From contig CANQHW010000001.1 in assembly GCA_947623855.1 (NCBI GenBank), positions 1 through 47,169 on the forward strand: DNA of 47,169 bases, in the 5' to 3' direction. The stretch comes from an uncultured Bacilli bacterium. GTDB lineage: Bacteria > Bacillota_I > Bacilli_A > RF39 > UBA660. Below are positions 1-7,416 of this stretch, piece by piece. The notes beneath the pieces are model-generated. The model saw only the letters and a program-made list of their open reading frames with translations, searched no databases and was not told the DNA's origin. The stretch's first letter is position 1, and each line of letters starts with the position of its first letter. Position numbers and translations under genes: made by a program.

Positions 1-548
1 ATATTTTTAAATTTAGTTAAAGCATTATGAACTAATCTTCTTTCATAAGAGTTCATATTATCCATAGTTACAGGATTGTGAGTTTTTAAGACTTCACGAG
101 CTATATTTTTAGCAAGTCTTTCTAGATTACGTTGTTGTTTTTCTTTATAATCACTAATATCTAATATAATATTTAAGTGAGTATTTAATTCTTTAGTAGC
201 TACTCCTCTTAGTATAGTTTGTAAAGCAGCTAAGTTTTTACCTTCTTTACCTATTAAGATATTATTTTTATCACTATATATTTTAATATAGATTTGATTT
301 TCTCTTATACTAGTTTCAAAAGAAGCTTTAATAGTCATGTTTTTTAGTAATTCATCAAGATAATTTTTTAAGTATTCAACAACACTAGTTAATTTTATAG
401 CTTTTATTTCATAAGATTTTCCTTTAAATAAGCCACCTTTTTTTTCTTCTATTTGATAGATTATTTCATTTTCTTTAGCATTAAAACATTCTAAGGCGGT
501 GTTTAATGCTTCTTCTTCAGTTTTTCCTGTAAATACTTCTAAATTCAT
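1..548 (-). CDS. jag: Jag/KhpB RNA-binding protein (3' end cut by window)
   Basis: KH-R3H RNA-binding protein that, with KhpA, affects cell division and envelope growth in Gram-positives. The visible part (182 codons) begins with the Jag-N type stretch MNLEVFTGKTEEEAL. It continues into a KH domain with a GxxG-type loop (GKEGKNLAAL, about residues 104-113) and enters an R3H domain, with MNSYERRLVHNAL near residues 161-173 carrying the Arg-x3-His pair. The C-terminus lies beyond position 1. It starts 2 bases past the yidC stop, so it is the last visible gene of the rpmH-rnpA-yidC-jag operon, the usual order at the Bacillota origin. soj/spo0J or noc may lie beyond the left edge. Confidence 0.93.
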   Translation of the reverse strand, partial: MNLEVFTGKTEEEALNTALECFNAKENEIIYQIEEKKGGLFKGKSYEIKAIKLTSVVEYLKNYLDELLKNMTIKASFETSIRENQIYIKIYSDKNNILIGKEGKNLAALQTILRGVATKELNTHLNIILDISDYKEKQQRNLERLAKNIAREVLKTHNPVTMDNMNSYERRLVHNALTKFKN

Positions 549-550
549 TT

Positions 551-1507
551 TTACTTCCTTCTTTCATTTACTTTTTTAATTATCCAAGTTTGGATAATAC
601 CAAAGGCACTATTAACAATCCAGTATAGAGCAATAGCTGTTGGTAAACTTAAAGATGCAATAGAGATCATTATTAACATAAAGTTAGTCATCCATTTCAT
701 CTGGCTCATTTGTTCATTATTGGCACTAGCATCTTGGGTTAATTTAAATGAGAAGTAAGTAGTTAAAATTATTAAACCGATTAAAACAAGATATATGTAG
801 TAACCTTTAGTAAGACCAACTAAAGGAGTCATACCTAAAGGAAGTTCATATTTAATATTGTGTAAGAAGGGAAGGAAGGTTCCTTCAAAGATAGCAGGTA
901 CTCTATTAATAGCTTCTAGGAAAGCAAAGAATAATGGTAGTTGGATAAAAGCTAGTAAGCAACCGGATATCGGATTAATATTATATTTTTTATAAACCAT
1001 CATCATTTCTTGACTTTTAGCCATCATGGAATCAGTATCTTGTTTATTAGCATATTTACGTTCTATTCGGGCTAGTTCTGGTTGAGCTTTTTTAATATTT
1101 TGTTGTTGCATAGTAGTCTTTTTGGTTATTGGTACCATTATAAGCCTTATTAATAGGGTTACTAAGATAACTGCTAAACCATAGTTTTTAACTAATACTC
1201 CTAATTTAATGATTATCCAAGCAATGGGTTTAACAAATATCGATTCCCATAAACTAGAATATTTTATAGAATTTAAATGAAACTTGGAACAAGATGGTAA
1301 ATCTTCTAGTTTAACTTTTAAAGATTTATTGTGTTTTTCATATAATTCTAATAATTCTTTATCTTCAGGTTTGCATAAGATATTAGCTGTTATTGTTTGA
1401 CCAGTTTTTTCATAGACAATATTTTTTTTATCTTCTTTAACATAAGTAGTACAACTAGCAGTAGCTAGTAAGACTAAACTTAAAAGAAGGATTTTAAATT
1501 TTTTCAT
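551..1507 (-). CDS. yidC: membrane protein insertase YidC/OxaA (SpoIIIJ type)
   Basis: Inserts proteins into the cytoplasmic membrane, alone or with SecYEG. The 318-residue size fits the Gram-positive YidC class without the large periplasmic domain. An N-terminal hydrophobic signal ends in LLATASC, a plausible lipobox with Cys19, so it is probably lipid-modified. Five membrane segments follow, the first near residues 91-125 and the last near 285-308, with a charged cytoplasmic loop (KKTTMQQQNIKKAQPELARIERKYA) typical of the family. Its ATG overlaps the rnpA stop by 4 bases (ATGA), which implies translational coupling. In spore formers the SpoIIIJ paralogue is needed for forespore sigma-G activity; which role this one has cannot be decided here. 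Confidence 0.95.
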   Translation of the reverse strand: MKKFKILLLSLVLLATASCTTYVKEDKKNIVYEKTGQTITANILCKPEDKELLELYEKHNKSLKVKLEDLPSCSKFHLNSIKYSSLWESIFVKPIAWIIIKLGVLVKNYGLAVILVTLLIRLIMVPITKKTTMQQQNIKKAQPELARIERKYANKQDTDSMMAKSQEMMMVYKKYNINPISGCLLAFIQLPLFFAFLEAINRVPAIFEGTFLPFLHNIKYELPLGMTPLVGLTKGYYIYLVLIGLIILTTYFSFKLTQDASANNEQMSQMKWMTNFMLIMISIASLSLPTAIALYWIVNSAFGIIQTWIIKKVNERRK

Positions 1508-1845
1508 GGGATCTCCTTTATTAATTCATATAGTGATTTTTTTAATACTTCATATGAAGAGTCTTTGCATGTCTTCTTTATCATTATAATATAATATTTA
1601 GTATTTGAAAATAGATTTTTATATTCATCAATGATATTTCTTGTTTGTCTTTTAATTCTATTTCTTTCATAAGCTTTACCATATTTAGTACTTATAGCTA
1701 TACCTATTTGGGTATGTATTTCTTCTTTATCCTTATAATATATTACATAGTAATTATTTTTTTTATAGGGAGAAGTTTTAATAACATTGTTAAAGATTTT
1801 TTTATCTTTTATGGTTTCAATTCTTTTTATGGTTATCATCTCCAT
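1504..1845 (-). CDS. rnpA: ribonuclease P protein component
   Basis: Small basic protein cofactor of RNase P, which matures the 5' end of tRNAs. The family signature is clear: GIAISTKYGKAYERNRIKRQTRNIIDEY at residues 48-75 includes the RNR box. The start is uncertain. The longest frame opens at the ATG at 1845, with no Shine-Dalgarno upstream because it sits right behind a hairpin and U-run. A second in-frame ATG at 1839 has GGAG directly touching it. By family alignment the protein should begin near MITIKRIETIK, so the 1839 start is equally possible. It lies 26 bases after rpmH and overlaps yidC by 4 bases. Confidence 0.93.
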   Translation of the reverse strand: MEMITIKRIETIKDKKIFNNVIKTSPYKKNNYYVIYYKDKEEIHTQIGIAISTKYGKAYERNRIKRQTRNIIDEYKNLFSNTKYYIIMIKKTCKDSSYEVLKKSLYELIKEIP

Positions 1846-1849
1846 TTAG

Positions 1850-1870
1850 AAAAAAACCACATAATTGTGG
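1850..1870 (-). terminator. hairpin and U-run between rpmH and rnpA (terminator or attenuator)
   Basis: Read on the minus strand, CCACA-ATTA-TGTGG forms a 5-bp stem just after the rpmH stop and is followed by seven T. It lies between rpmH and rnpA, so it probably reduces read-through so that L34 is made in excess over RnpA. The 3' end of the U-run is 5 bases from the first possible rnpA start. Confidence 0.6.
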
Positions 1871-1871
1871 C

Positions 1872-1997
1872 TTATTTTTTAATTATTTCTTTACGTCCTT
1901 TTTGTCTTCTAGTTTTTAATACATTGGATTCTTTACGAGCAAAAAAACCATGTTTTTTAGCTCTTTTACGATTATTTGGTTGATAAGTTCTTTTCAT
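1872..1997 (-). CDS. rpmH: 50S ribosomal protein L34
   Basis: A 41-residue, very basic protein of the large ribosomal subunit. It begins MKRTYQPNNRKRAKKHGF and ends RRQKGRKEIIKK, which is L34 throughout, slightly shorter than the usual 44 residues. The ATG at 1997 is preceded by a strong GGAGGTG and a consensus promoter 30-60 bases upstream. It is the first gene of the rpmH-rnpA-yidC-jag operon. In most Bacillota rpmH is the direct divergent neighbour of dnaA; here two extra genes (2066-3666) lie between them. Confidence 0.97.
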   Translation of the reverse strand: MKRTYQPNNRKRAKKHGFFARKESNVLKTRRQKGRKEIIKK

Positions 1998-2031
1998 AAC
2001 AACACCTCCGCATCTGTTAAATAACTTCATT

Positions 2032-2061
2032 ATTATAATATTAAAATAAGATGAATGTCAA
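2032..2061 (-). promoter_or_regulatory. rpmH operon promoter
   Basis: On the minus strand TTGACA (2056-2061) is followed after 18 bases by TATAAT (2032-2037). Both hexamers are perfect sigma-A consensus. The -35 begins 4 bases after the stop codon of the upstream gene. GGAGGTG of rpmH lies at about 2002-2008. Confidence 0.85.
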
Positions 2062-2065
2062 GAGA

Positions 2066-2833
2066 TTATCTAGTTAAAGTTAATTTATTGACATTATTTT
2101 TTAAATAAGTATTAGTACTATTATTTAAATAGGTAGTAATATTATTATTAAATTCTTTTAGAGTTTGATAATGGGTTAAACGATAGTTATTTATAGTAGA
2201 AATAGTAGTTATTAAAATAGTTTTAAAGTTATGGGGATTTTTAGTTAGTTCTTGTTGTAATAGTTCATGCACTATATTATAAGGAAAGTTAATAGAAATA
2301 CAATATTCTTTTAGGGTTTTACCATTTATTAAGAACCTTCTTTCTACTAAGTAAGATACTAATTCTTCATCGTTCCAGGTCATATATTTAGGATTTCTTA
2401 AAGCTTTAAATAAATAAGCTCTTATACTATCATAAGATATATTATTATTAATACAAAATGTTTTGAGAGGAATACCTAAATAAAACCAACGATTTTTATT
2501 ATTTTTTCCGGTAATATAATTAGTTATTAGTTCATCTATAGAGGATTTAGGATTTAATTTTAATTGGGAAGTTAGCCAACTACGAATATTTACATAACTT
2601 ATTTCTGGATGGGTTTTACAATATTTATAAAGAGTAGTATTATTCCATAAATAGTCGGCATTTTCTTTGGAAAGATCATGAGTAAGAGCTAGGATTACTA
2701 GTTCATCATCGGTTAGAGTAGGGTTTTCTTTTCTAAATTTTTTAATTCGAGAATAGATAGTAAATTTATTAATATTATGTTGATCACAATATTTATATAA
2801 AGATATTCCTTGATATTGATATTTTTGTTGCAT
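2066..2833 (-). CDS. protein of four tandem helix-turn-helix-like repeats, function unknown
   Basis: 255 residues from the ATG at 2833, which has AGGGGTG 7 bases upstream; a GTG at 2842 opens the frame but overlaps that ribosome site. The protein is almost entirely four copies of a 46-55 residue unit. The shared pattern is an aromatic/Gly start, then L-x-x-(Y/F)-C, an I (F in the fourth copy) 5-6 residues later, a further I/V-rich helix, and N-P-x(4-6)-D-E-L. The units start near residues 4, 59, 114 and 167. The L-x-x-(Y/F)-C-(x5)-I spacing resembles the small HTH units of phage and mobile-element proteins. No catalytic motif is seen. It sits between rpmH and the vanY-like gene, an unusual place. 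DNA binding is an inference. Confidence 0.75.
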   Translation of the reverse strand: MQQKYQYQGISLYKYCDQHNINKFTIYSRIKKFRKENPTLTDDELVILALTHDLSKENADYLWNNTTLYKYCKTHPEISYVNIRSWLTSQLKLNPKSSIDELITNYITGKNNKNRWFYLGIPLKTFCINNNISYDSIRAYLFKALRNPKYMTWNDEELVSYLVERRFLINGKTLKEYCISINFPYNIVHELLQQELTKNPHNFKTILITTISTINNYRLTHYQTLKEFNNNITTYLNNSTNTYLKNNVNKLTLTR

Positions 2834-2889
2834 TAAAAACACCCCTTTGGTAAGAGGTATTATAACATTTTTTTAATATTTGTCAAACT

Positions 2890-3666
2890 TTAATCATTAT
2901 AGGTACTTGGTAAATCAAAATATTCTTCTAAAGTTATCCAGTCACCATTATTATATAGTTTAGCTGCTAGTTCTTTTCCAACATATCTTAAATGCCATGG
3001 TTCATACATATAACCAGTGATATTTTCTTTACCTTCAGGATATCTTAAGATAAAACCATAAAGATAAGCATTATTATGAATCCATTTACCTTCAGGAGTA
3101 TAAGCAAAGTCAGATGAAATAGTATTTAAATCAAAAGCTAAACCGGTTTGATGTTCAGAGTGTCCGGGTCTTGCACTATAGGTATCAGCGGCATCTTTTC
3201 CATCACGATTAACATAGTTATTATATAAACCATTTTGGAAGTTGTAACTACGATAACCGCTTTGAATCCAAATATTTAACCCTAAAACTTCAATATCTGT
3301 TTGCATTTCTTTAAAGTGTTCGTATGTTTCTTTAGTTACACAGTAAGAGCAATAATCGCGTCCGTTTAAAGGTTCATAAGGATCTTCAGGAACATAATCT
3401 TCAGGAAGAGGAAAACTTTTATTAACAATTAAGATACCATCTACTATTTTTAAACCAGAATTATTTTCTTCTTCTTGTGTTTCAGAAGATGAGGGAGTTT
3501 CTACTTCTTGTTGGGGTTCTTCTTTTTGTTGTTCTTGCATTGTTTCCTCACTTTCTTGATTTTTAGCTAAAAATACTTTAGATACTATAAAATATGAAGA
3601 TACTACTAATAATAGGACTATTAAAAAGAGCATTAGGATATTTTTTTTCGTTTTCTTTTTTCTCAT
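2890..3666 (-). CDS. D-alanyl-D-alanine carboxypeptidase, VanY/M15B family, membrane-anchored
   Basis: Removes the terminal D-Ala from peptidoglycan stem peptides outside the membrane. From the ATG at 3666 (258 residues; AAGGAG 10 bases upstream, alternative ATG at 3675) the order is: a basic start, one membrane helix (about residues 9-33), a Glu/Gln-rich linker (37-70), then the peptidase. Family motifs are complete: SGYRS, the zinc-binding GHSEHQTGLAFD, and EPWHLRYVG near the C-terminus. The extra cysteine pair YCSYC lies at the start of the domain. It is a housekeeping-type enzyme; vancomycin resistance is not implied because no vanRS or ligase genes are present. Confidence 0.9.
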   Translation of the reverse strand: MRKKKTKKNILMLFLIVLLLVVSSYFIVSKVFLAKNQESEETMQEQQKEEPQQEVETPSSSETQEEENNSGLKIVDGILIVNKSFPLPEDYVPEDPYEPLNGRDYCSYCVTKETYEHFKEMQTDIEVLGLNIWIQSGYRSYNFQNGLYNNYVNRDGKDAADTYSARPGHSEHQTGLAFDLNTISSDFAYTPEGKWIHNNAYLYGFILRYPEGKENITGYMYEPWHLRYVGKELAAKLYNNGDWITLEEYFDLPSTYND

Positions 3667-3688
3667 AATAGGCATTCTCCTTAATTTA

Positions 3689-3717
3689 ATATTATTGGAA
3701 TATTTAAAACTTGTCAA
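3689..3717 (-). promoter_or_regulatory. promoter of the vanY-like gene
   Basis: On the minus strand TTGACA (3712-3717), 17 bases, then TAATAT (3689-3694), ending 22 bases before the chosen start. The -35 lies inside a near-palindrome, CTTGT-TG-ACAAG, which could be an operator. The promoter points away from dnaA and abuts the origin region. Confidence 0.6.
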
Positions 3718-3762
3718 CAAGGTTTTAAACATTTTTACAGTAATAATTATGCTATTTAACAC

Positions 3763-3992
3763 TATTTATCCACATTATTAACAGGGATTGTTAATAAAAT
3801 TATCAACTTGTGTGTAAAAAAATTGTTAACAATGTTGATAAGTTAAAAAAAGTAGGTTATTATAGCTTATAAATTGTTATTAATATTGTGGATAAGATGT
3901 TTATAAGTAAGATTTTTAAATTTTTTACTTTTAAAAATTTAAGACATATTATACAATTATATTAACAGGTATCACTTCGGGGGTGATGAATA
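3763..3992 (+). other. oriC: origin of replication, upstream part (DnaA-box cluster before dnaA)
   Basis: A 230-base AT-rich gap in front of dnaA. It contains two perfect DnaA boxes TTATCCACA, one on the plus strand (3766-3774) and one on the minus strand (3887-3895). It also holds near matches TTATCAACA on the minus strand (3833-3841) and TTATCAACT on the plus strand (3800-3808). Position next to dnaA, box density and AT content fit the first lobe of the bipartite Bacilli origin. The dnaA promoter must also lie here; I see no convincing -35/-10 pair. Confidence 0.8.
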
Positions 3993-4005
3993 ATGAATAC
4001 CGAAG
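3971..4005 (+). promoter_or_regulatory. alternative hairpins over the dnaA ribosome-binding site
   Basis: Two helices compete. ATCAC (3971-3975) pairs with GTGAT (3983-3987), enclosing TTCGGGG and masking part of GGGGGTGAT, the Shine-Dalgarno. CTTCGG (3975-3980) can instead pair with CCGAAG (4000-4005, inside codons 3-5), looping out the Shine-Dalgarno and ATG. They share C3975 and would exclude each other. Regulation is an inference from pairing only. Confidence 0.4.
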
Positions 4006-5342
4006 GTTTATGGGAGAAGTTTTTAGCTAGTTTGGAAGAAAAAGTTAATCCTATGACCTATAATACTTGGTTTAAACCGTTAGAGTTACTTAAAATTGAT
4101 AATGATAAGAATATGATTATCGTTAAAGTTCCAATGGCTGTACATATAAGTATCTTAGCTAATAAATGGTATTCATTAATATGTGATACGATAATGGAAC
4201 TTACACATAAGGAATATGATTTTTCTTTTGTATTAGATGATTTAGAAGATGAAGATATAAAGGAAAAAGAAGAAGTTGTTAAGAAAAAGGAAGAAGATAC
4301 TTATTTTGAAAGTAATTTAATACCGAGACTTAATTTTGATAATTATATTATTGGAGATACTAATAAGTTTGCAAAGACGGTAGCATTTGCAGTAGCAGAA
4401 GCACCAGGTAGTGTTTATAATCCTTTGTTTATATATGGGAAGAGTGGACTTGGAAAAACCCATTTAATGCATGCAATTGGAAATTATATTGTCCAAAATA
4501 GTGATTTAAAAGTGTTATATGTTACAAGTGAACAGTTTATGAAAGATTATACAGGAATTGTTAGTGATATAAATCAGGTAGAATATGCTAATAATTTTAA
4601 GAATAAATACCGAAATATTGATGTATTAATTATTGATGATATTCAGTATTTAGTGGGAGCTCCAAAGACGCAAGAAGAATTTTTTCATACTTTTAATGAA
4701 CTGCATCAACATAATAAACAAATAATTATAAGTAGTGATAGGTCACCGGATGATTTAAAACTACTAGAAGAAAGACTTAGGAGTAGGTTTACGTGGGGAC
4801 TTCCTGTAGATATATATCCACCAGATTTTGATTTAAGATGTCGAATTATTAAAGATAAAATTAAATATACTTCGATAGCGAACTTGATGAGTGAAGAAGC
4901 AATTGAGTTTGTAGCGAATAATTATGATAGTGATGTAAGAAGAATTGAGGGAGCAATTAATAGATTAGTTGCATATACCGCAATGAGTGGTCCTACAAAA
5001 ATAACTTTAGATTTTGCAGCGGAAGCTCTAAAAGATGATGTATCCCAAAATATTTATAATACTAGTAGTATTGCAATGATTCAAAAAGCGACGGCGGATT
5101 ATTATGGAATTACAGTTGAAACTTTAAAAAGTAAGAAAAGGAGTAGTAATATCGCCTACCCACGTCAGATAGCAATGTATTTATCGCGAATGCTTACAGA
5201 AGAATCTTTACCTCGAATTGGATTAGAGTTTGGGGGAAGAGATCATGCTACAGTAATTCATGCTATATCAAAAATAGAAGAAGATTTAAAACAAAATGGG
5301 CAATTAAAAGAGATAATTAATGAAATAAAAGCGAAAATGTGA
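3993..5342 (+). CDS. dnaA: chromosomal replication initiator DnaA
   Basis: AAA+ ATPase that binds DnaA boxes at oriC, melts the origin and recruits the helicase loader; it also acts as a transcription regulator. 449 residues, normal length. Domain I spans about 1-80, followed by a short acidic/lysine linker (domain II, about 82-105). Walker A GKSGLGKT is at 149-156, Walker B LIIDD near 212-216, and the arginine-finger region RLRSRFTWGLPVDI near 263-276. The C-terminal HTH signature RQIAMYLSRML...GGRDHATVIHA lies near 390-425. ATG at 3993 follows GGGGGTGAT. It is flanked on both sides by DnaA-box-like sites, so autoregulation is likely. Confidence 0.98.
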   Translation: MNTEGLWEKFLASLEEKVNPMTYNTWFKPLELLKIDNDKNMIIVKVPMAVHISILANKWYSLICDTIMELTHKEYDFSFVLDDLEDEDIKEKEEVVKKKEEDTYFESNLIPRLNFDNYIIGDTNKFAKTVAFAVAEAPGSVYNPLFIYGKSGLGKTHLMHAIGNYIVQNSDLKVLYVTSEQFMKDYTGIVSDINQVEYANNFKNKYRNIDVLIIDDIQYLVGAPKTQEEFFHTFNELHQHNKQIIISSDRSPDDLKLLEERLRSRFTWGLPVDIYPPDFDLRCRIIKDKIKYTSIANLMSEEAIEFVANNYDSDVRRIEGAINRLVAYTAMSGPTKITLDFAAEALKDDVSQNIYNTSSIAMIQKATADYYGITVETLKSKKRSSNIAYPRQIAMYLSRMLTEESLPRIGLEFGGRDHATVIHAISKIEEDLKQNGQLKEIINEIKAKM

Positions 5343-5489
5343 ATTAAGTGGAGAAAAGGGTAAAGTTATAAACAAGTAAAAGAGATAAAAAAGAGGATAT
5401 TTTAAGAGAATATTAAAGTTATAAACAATATTAACACTATAATAAATAAAATAATTATATTACAAATAAAAGAAAGAAGGAATTTTAAA
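5343..5489 (+). other. dnaA-dnaN intergenic region, probable second origin lobe
   Basis: 147 bases, very AT-rich. It carries two copies of the 12-mer AAGTTATAAACA (5363-5374 and 5416-5427), same strand, which include TTATAAACA, a 7/9 match to the DnaA box. The downstream lobe and unwinding element of bipartite Bacilli origins lie in this gap. The AT-only stretch at about 5440-5470 could be the unwinding element. dnaN has AGAAGG ahead of its ATG. Confidence 0.5.
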
Positions 5490-6608
5490 ATGAAATTTAC
5501 AATTGATAAGAAGATATTATTAGATAACTTAGTAAATGTAACGAGAGCAATATCAACGAAGAATGTAATACCTATACTTAATGGAATAAAAATGGATTTA
5601 ACAGAAGAGGGGTTATATTTAACAGCTAGTGATTCAGAACTTACTATTAAGACTTTTATTGAAACGAAAGATATAAAACATGTAGATACTTTAGGAAGTA
5701 TTATTATTCAAAGTAAGTTTATTTTAGATATTATTAGAAAGTTACCAGGAGAAGTAGTTAATTTTGAAATAAGAGATGGTCTTAAGATTAGAATATATAC
5801 GGATGGTAGTGAGTATAATTTAAATTGTTTGAATCCGGTTGAATATCCACAAATACGTTTAGAAGAGGTAAAAGAACCTTATATTATTAAGAGTAGTTTA
5901 TTTAAAACGATTATTAATCAAACAGTATTTGCTATTTCTACGCAAGAGTTAAGACCATTACTTACGGGTTTAAATTTAAAGATTACGGGAGATATATTAG
6001 AATGTATTGCAACGGATTCTTATCGGTTAGCCAAAAAGATCGTTAAACTTGATAAAGCTAGTAATGATGAAATAAATATTGTAATACCTGGTAAAAATAT
6101 TCAAGAGTTAGATAAGATTTTAGATGATGAAGAAGACTTAGAGATGCATATCTTTAATAATAAAGTAGTATTTAAATATAAGAATATAACTTTCCAAAGT
6201 AATCTACTAGCGGGAACATATCCAAATACCAATAATTTAATTCCAACAGAGTTTAGTTATATGATTAATGTAGATTTACATAAATATTATGATGCAATAG
6301 ATAGAGCAGCATTACTTACGCAAAGTAAGGATAAAAATATTGTTAAAATGACAGTTAATAATAATGAGATGACGATTAATTCTTTTGCTAGTGAAATAGG
6401 AAAAGTTGAAGAAAAGTTGGTTATAGAAAGTAATAATAGTACGAATTTAGATATTTCTTTTAGTGCAAGATATATGATGGAAGCTTTAAGAACTTTTAAA
6501 GATGAACAAATACTTATTTTACTTAATGGGGAAGTAAAACCTATTGTTATTAAATCAGTTAATGATGAATCTTTAATTCAACTTATTTTACCTATTAAGA
6601 CATACTAG
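5490..6608 (+). CDS. dnaN: DNA polymerase III subunit beta (sliding clamp)
   Basis: Ring-shaped dimer that tethers the replicative polymerase and many repair factors to DNA. 372 residues, the family's usual length, with the three repeated clamp folds. It opens MKFTIDKKILLDNLVNVTRAISTKNVIPIL and contains LLTGLNLKITGDILECIATDSYRLAKK (about 155-181), a conserved clamp stretch. It ends with QLILPIKTY, the conserved C-terminal strand (usually LVLPIR/KTY) that helps form the partner-binding cleft. It lies directly after dnaA as in nearly all Bacillota and is followed after 10 bases by an unknown gene in the same direction. Confidence 0.97.
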   Translation: MKFTIDKKILLDNLVNVTRAISTKNVIPILNGIKMDLTEEGLYLTASDSELTIKTFIETKDIKHVDTLGSIIIQSKFILDIIRKLPGEVVNFEIRDGLKIRIYTDGSEYNLNCLNPVEYPQIRLEEVKEPYIIKSSLFKTIINQTVFAISTQELRPLLTGLNLKITGDILECIATDSYRLAKKIVKLDKASNDEINIVIPGKNIQELDKILDDEEDLEMHIFNNKVVFKYKNITFQSNLLAGTYPNTNNLIPTEFSYMINVDLHKYYDAIDRAALLTQSKDKNIVKMTVNNNEMTINSFASEIGKVEEKLVIESNNSTNLDISFSARYMMEALRTFKDEQILILLNGEVKPIVIKSVNDESLIQLILPIKTY

Positions 6609-6618
6609 GAGATTAAAT

Positions 6619-7290
6619 ATGAGTGAAGATTTAGCAATTATTGATAATGAGGTATATGATTTAGGATTACAAGAAATAGAAGAAGCATCTAATATCCAAA
6701 AACAAATAATGGAGTTAGGAAGAGAAAGAAATGAAAAGTTAGAAGAAGCAAAAATTCATTTGATATTAGGAGTTAAAGTAAAGACTAGAGAGTTACAAGA
6801 TAAATTAAAGGTTTGTAATTCACAAATATCTTTTTATCATCAAAGTATTGCAGAGATAAAAGATGATATTAAGATTAACAAGGGATTAGAAGGAGATACT
6901 TTAAATCAAAAATTACAAGAAGCACAACAATGTTTAAATTTATGGGTAAAGAAAAAAGAGGAGATTAAAGTTTTATTAAAAGAGTTATGTAAGAGATATG
7001 GACATCAAATAGATATAAGTGAAGAACCTATAAAAATTAAAAAGAATACAGTATTATCAGTTTCTGAAACTTTAATTGCTAAAAATTATATATGGAAAAG
7101 TTATTATATTTGTAAATGTTGTGGAGAAAAAGTTTTATTAGATGATAATTTTAATTTAAAAGATATGGAATGGCATAATATGTTGAATGCGAATTTTACA
7201 AAAAGAATTGTAGATGAAAAGGTAAGTTTGGATAATCCTAAATTAGTATTAGGGAAACCTAAAGTTATATTACCTAATGTGGATAAGTAA
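6619..7290 (+). CDS. unknown protein with coiled coil and a Cys-x-Cys-Cys motif, in the dnaN-recF gap
   Basis: 223 residues, family not recognised. Residues about 15-130 are rich in E, K, Q and L in heptad-like order, which suggests a long coiled coil (for example NQKLQEAQQCLNLWVKKKEEI). After a break, YYICKCCGEKVLLDD near residues 162-176 looks like half of a zinc ribbon, with no clear second half. A basic Pro-rich tail follows. AGGAG lies before the ATG and the gap to dnaN is only 10 bases, so it is probably cotranscribed with dnaN. The stop region contains a perfect DnaA box on the minus strand (7278-7286), and a terminator follows. In related genomes this slot holds yaaA (S4 domain); this protein does not resemble it. 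Confidence 0.7.
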   Translation: MSEDLAIIDNEVYDLGLQEIEEASNIQKQIMELGRERNEKLEEAKIHLILGVKVKTRELQDKLKVCNSQISFYHQSIAEIKDDIKINKGLEGDTLNQKLQEAQQCLNLWVKKKEEIKVLLKELCKRYGHQIDISEEPIKIKKNTVLSVSETLIAKNYIWKSYYICKCCGEKVLLDDNFNLKDMEWHNMLNANFTKRIVDEKVSLDNPKLVLGKPKVILPNVDK

Positions 7291-7299
7291 GAAGTTATA

Positions 7300-7331
7300 A
7301 ACAGGTCAAAATGACTTGTTTTAATTTTTTT
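7300..7331 (+). terminator. terminator after the dnaN-linked unknown gene
   Basis: AACAGGTCA (7300-7308) pairs with TGACTTGTT (7312-7320) across an AAA loop, with one G-T pair, followed by a T-rich run to 7331. It separates the dnaA-dnaN unit from comK. The 12-mer AAGTTATAAACA overlaps the foot of its stem (7292-7303). Confidence 0.75.
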
Positions 7332-7340
7332 AGTTTTTTC

Positions 7341-7382
7341 GACAAAATATGACAAAATTCGACAAAATAGGTGTGATATAGT
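7341..7382 (+). promoter_or_regulatory. comK promoter region with three phased GACAAAAT repeats
   Basis: GACAAAAT occurs at 7341, 7351 and 7361, exactly 10 bases apart, so all three face the same side of the helix. A TGA-TATAGT element (extended -10, 7374-7382) follows directly, with no good -35. The arrangement suggests activator or repressor binding. It does not match the AAAA-N5-TTTT ComK box of B. subtilis. Confidence 0.5.
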
Positions 7383-7416
7383 TAAAGTAATTTATTTCAG
7401 TTAGGGGGGAAAAATT

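Noticed and set aside
2890..3666. Vancomycin resistance (vanY) locus
   Set aside because: Only the carboxypeptidase is present; there is no vanHAX, vanRS or vanZ, so it is a house-keeping cell-wall enzyme.
7341..7368. Tandem GACAAAAT as a short CRISPR array
   Set aside because: Units are 8 bases with 2-base gaps, no spacers and no cas genes; it is a promoter-type repeat.
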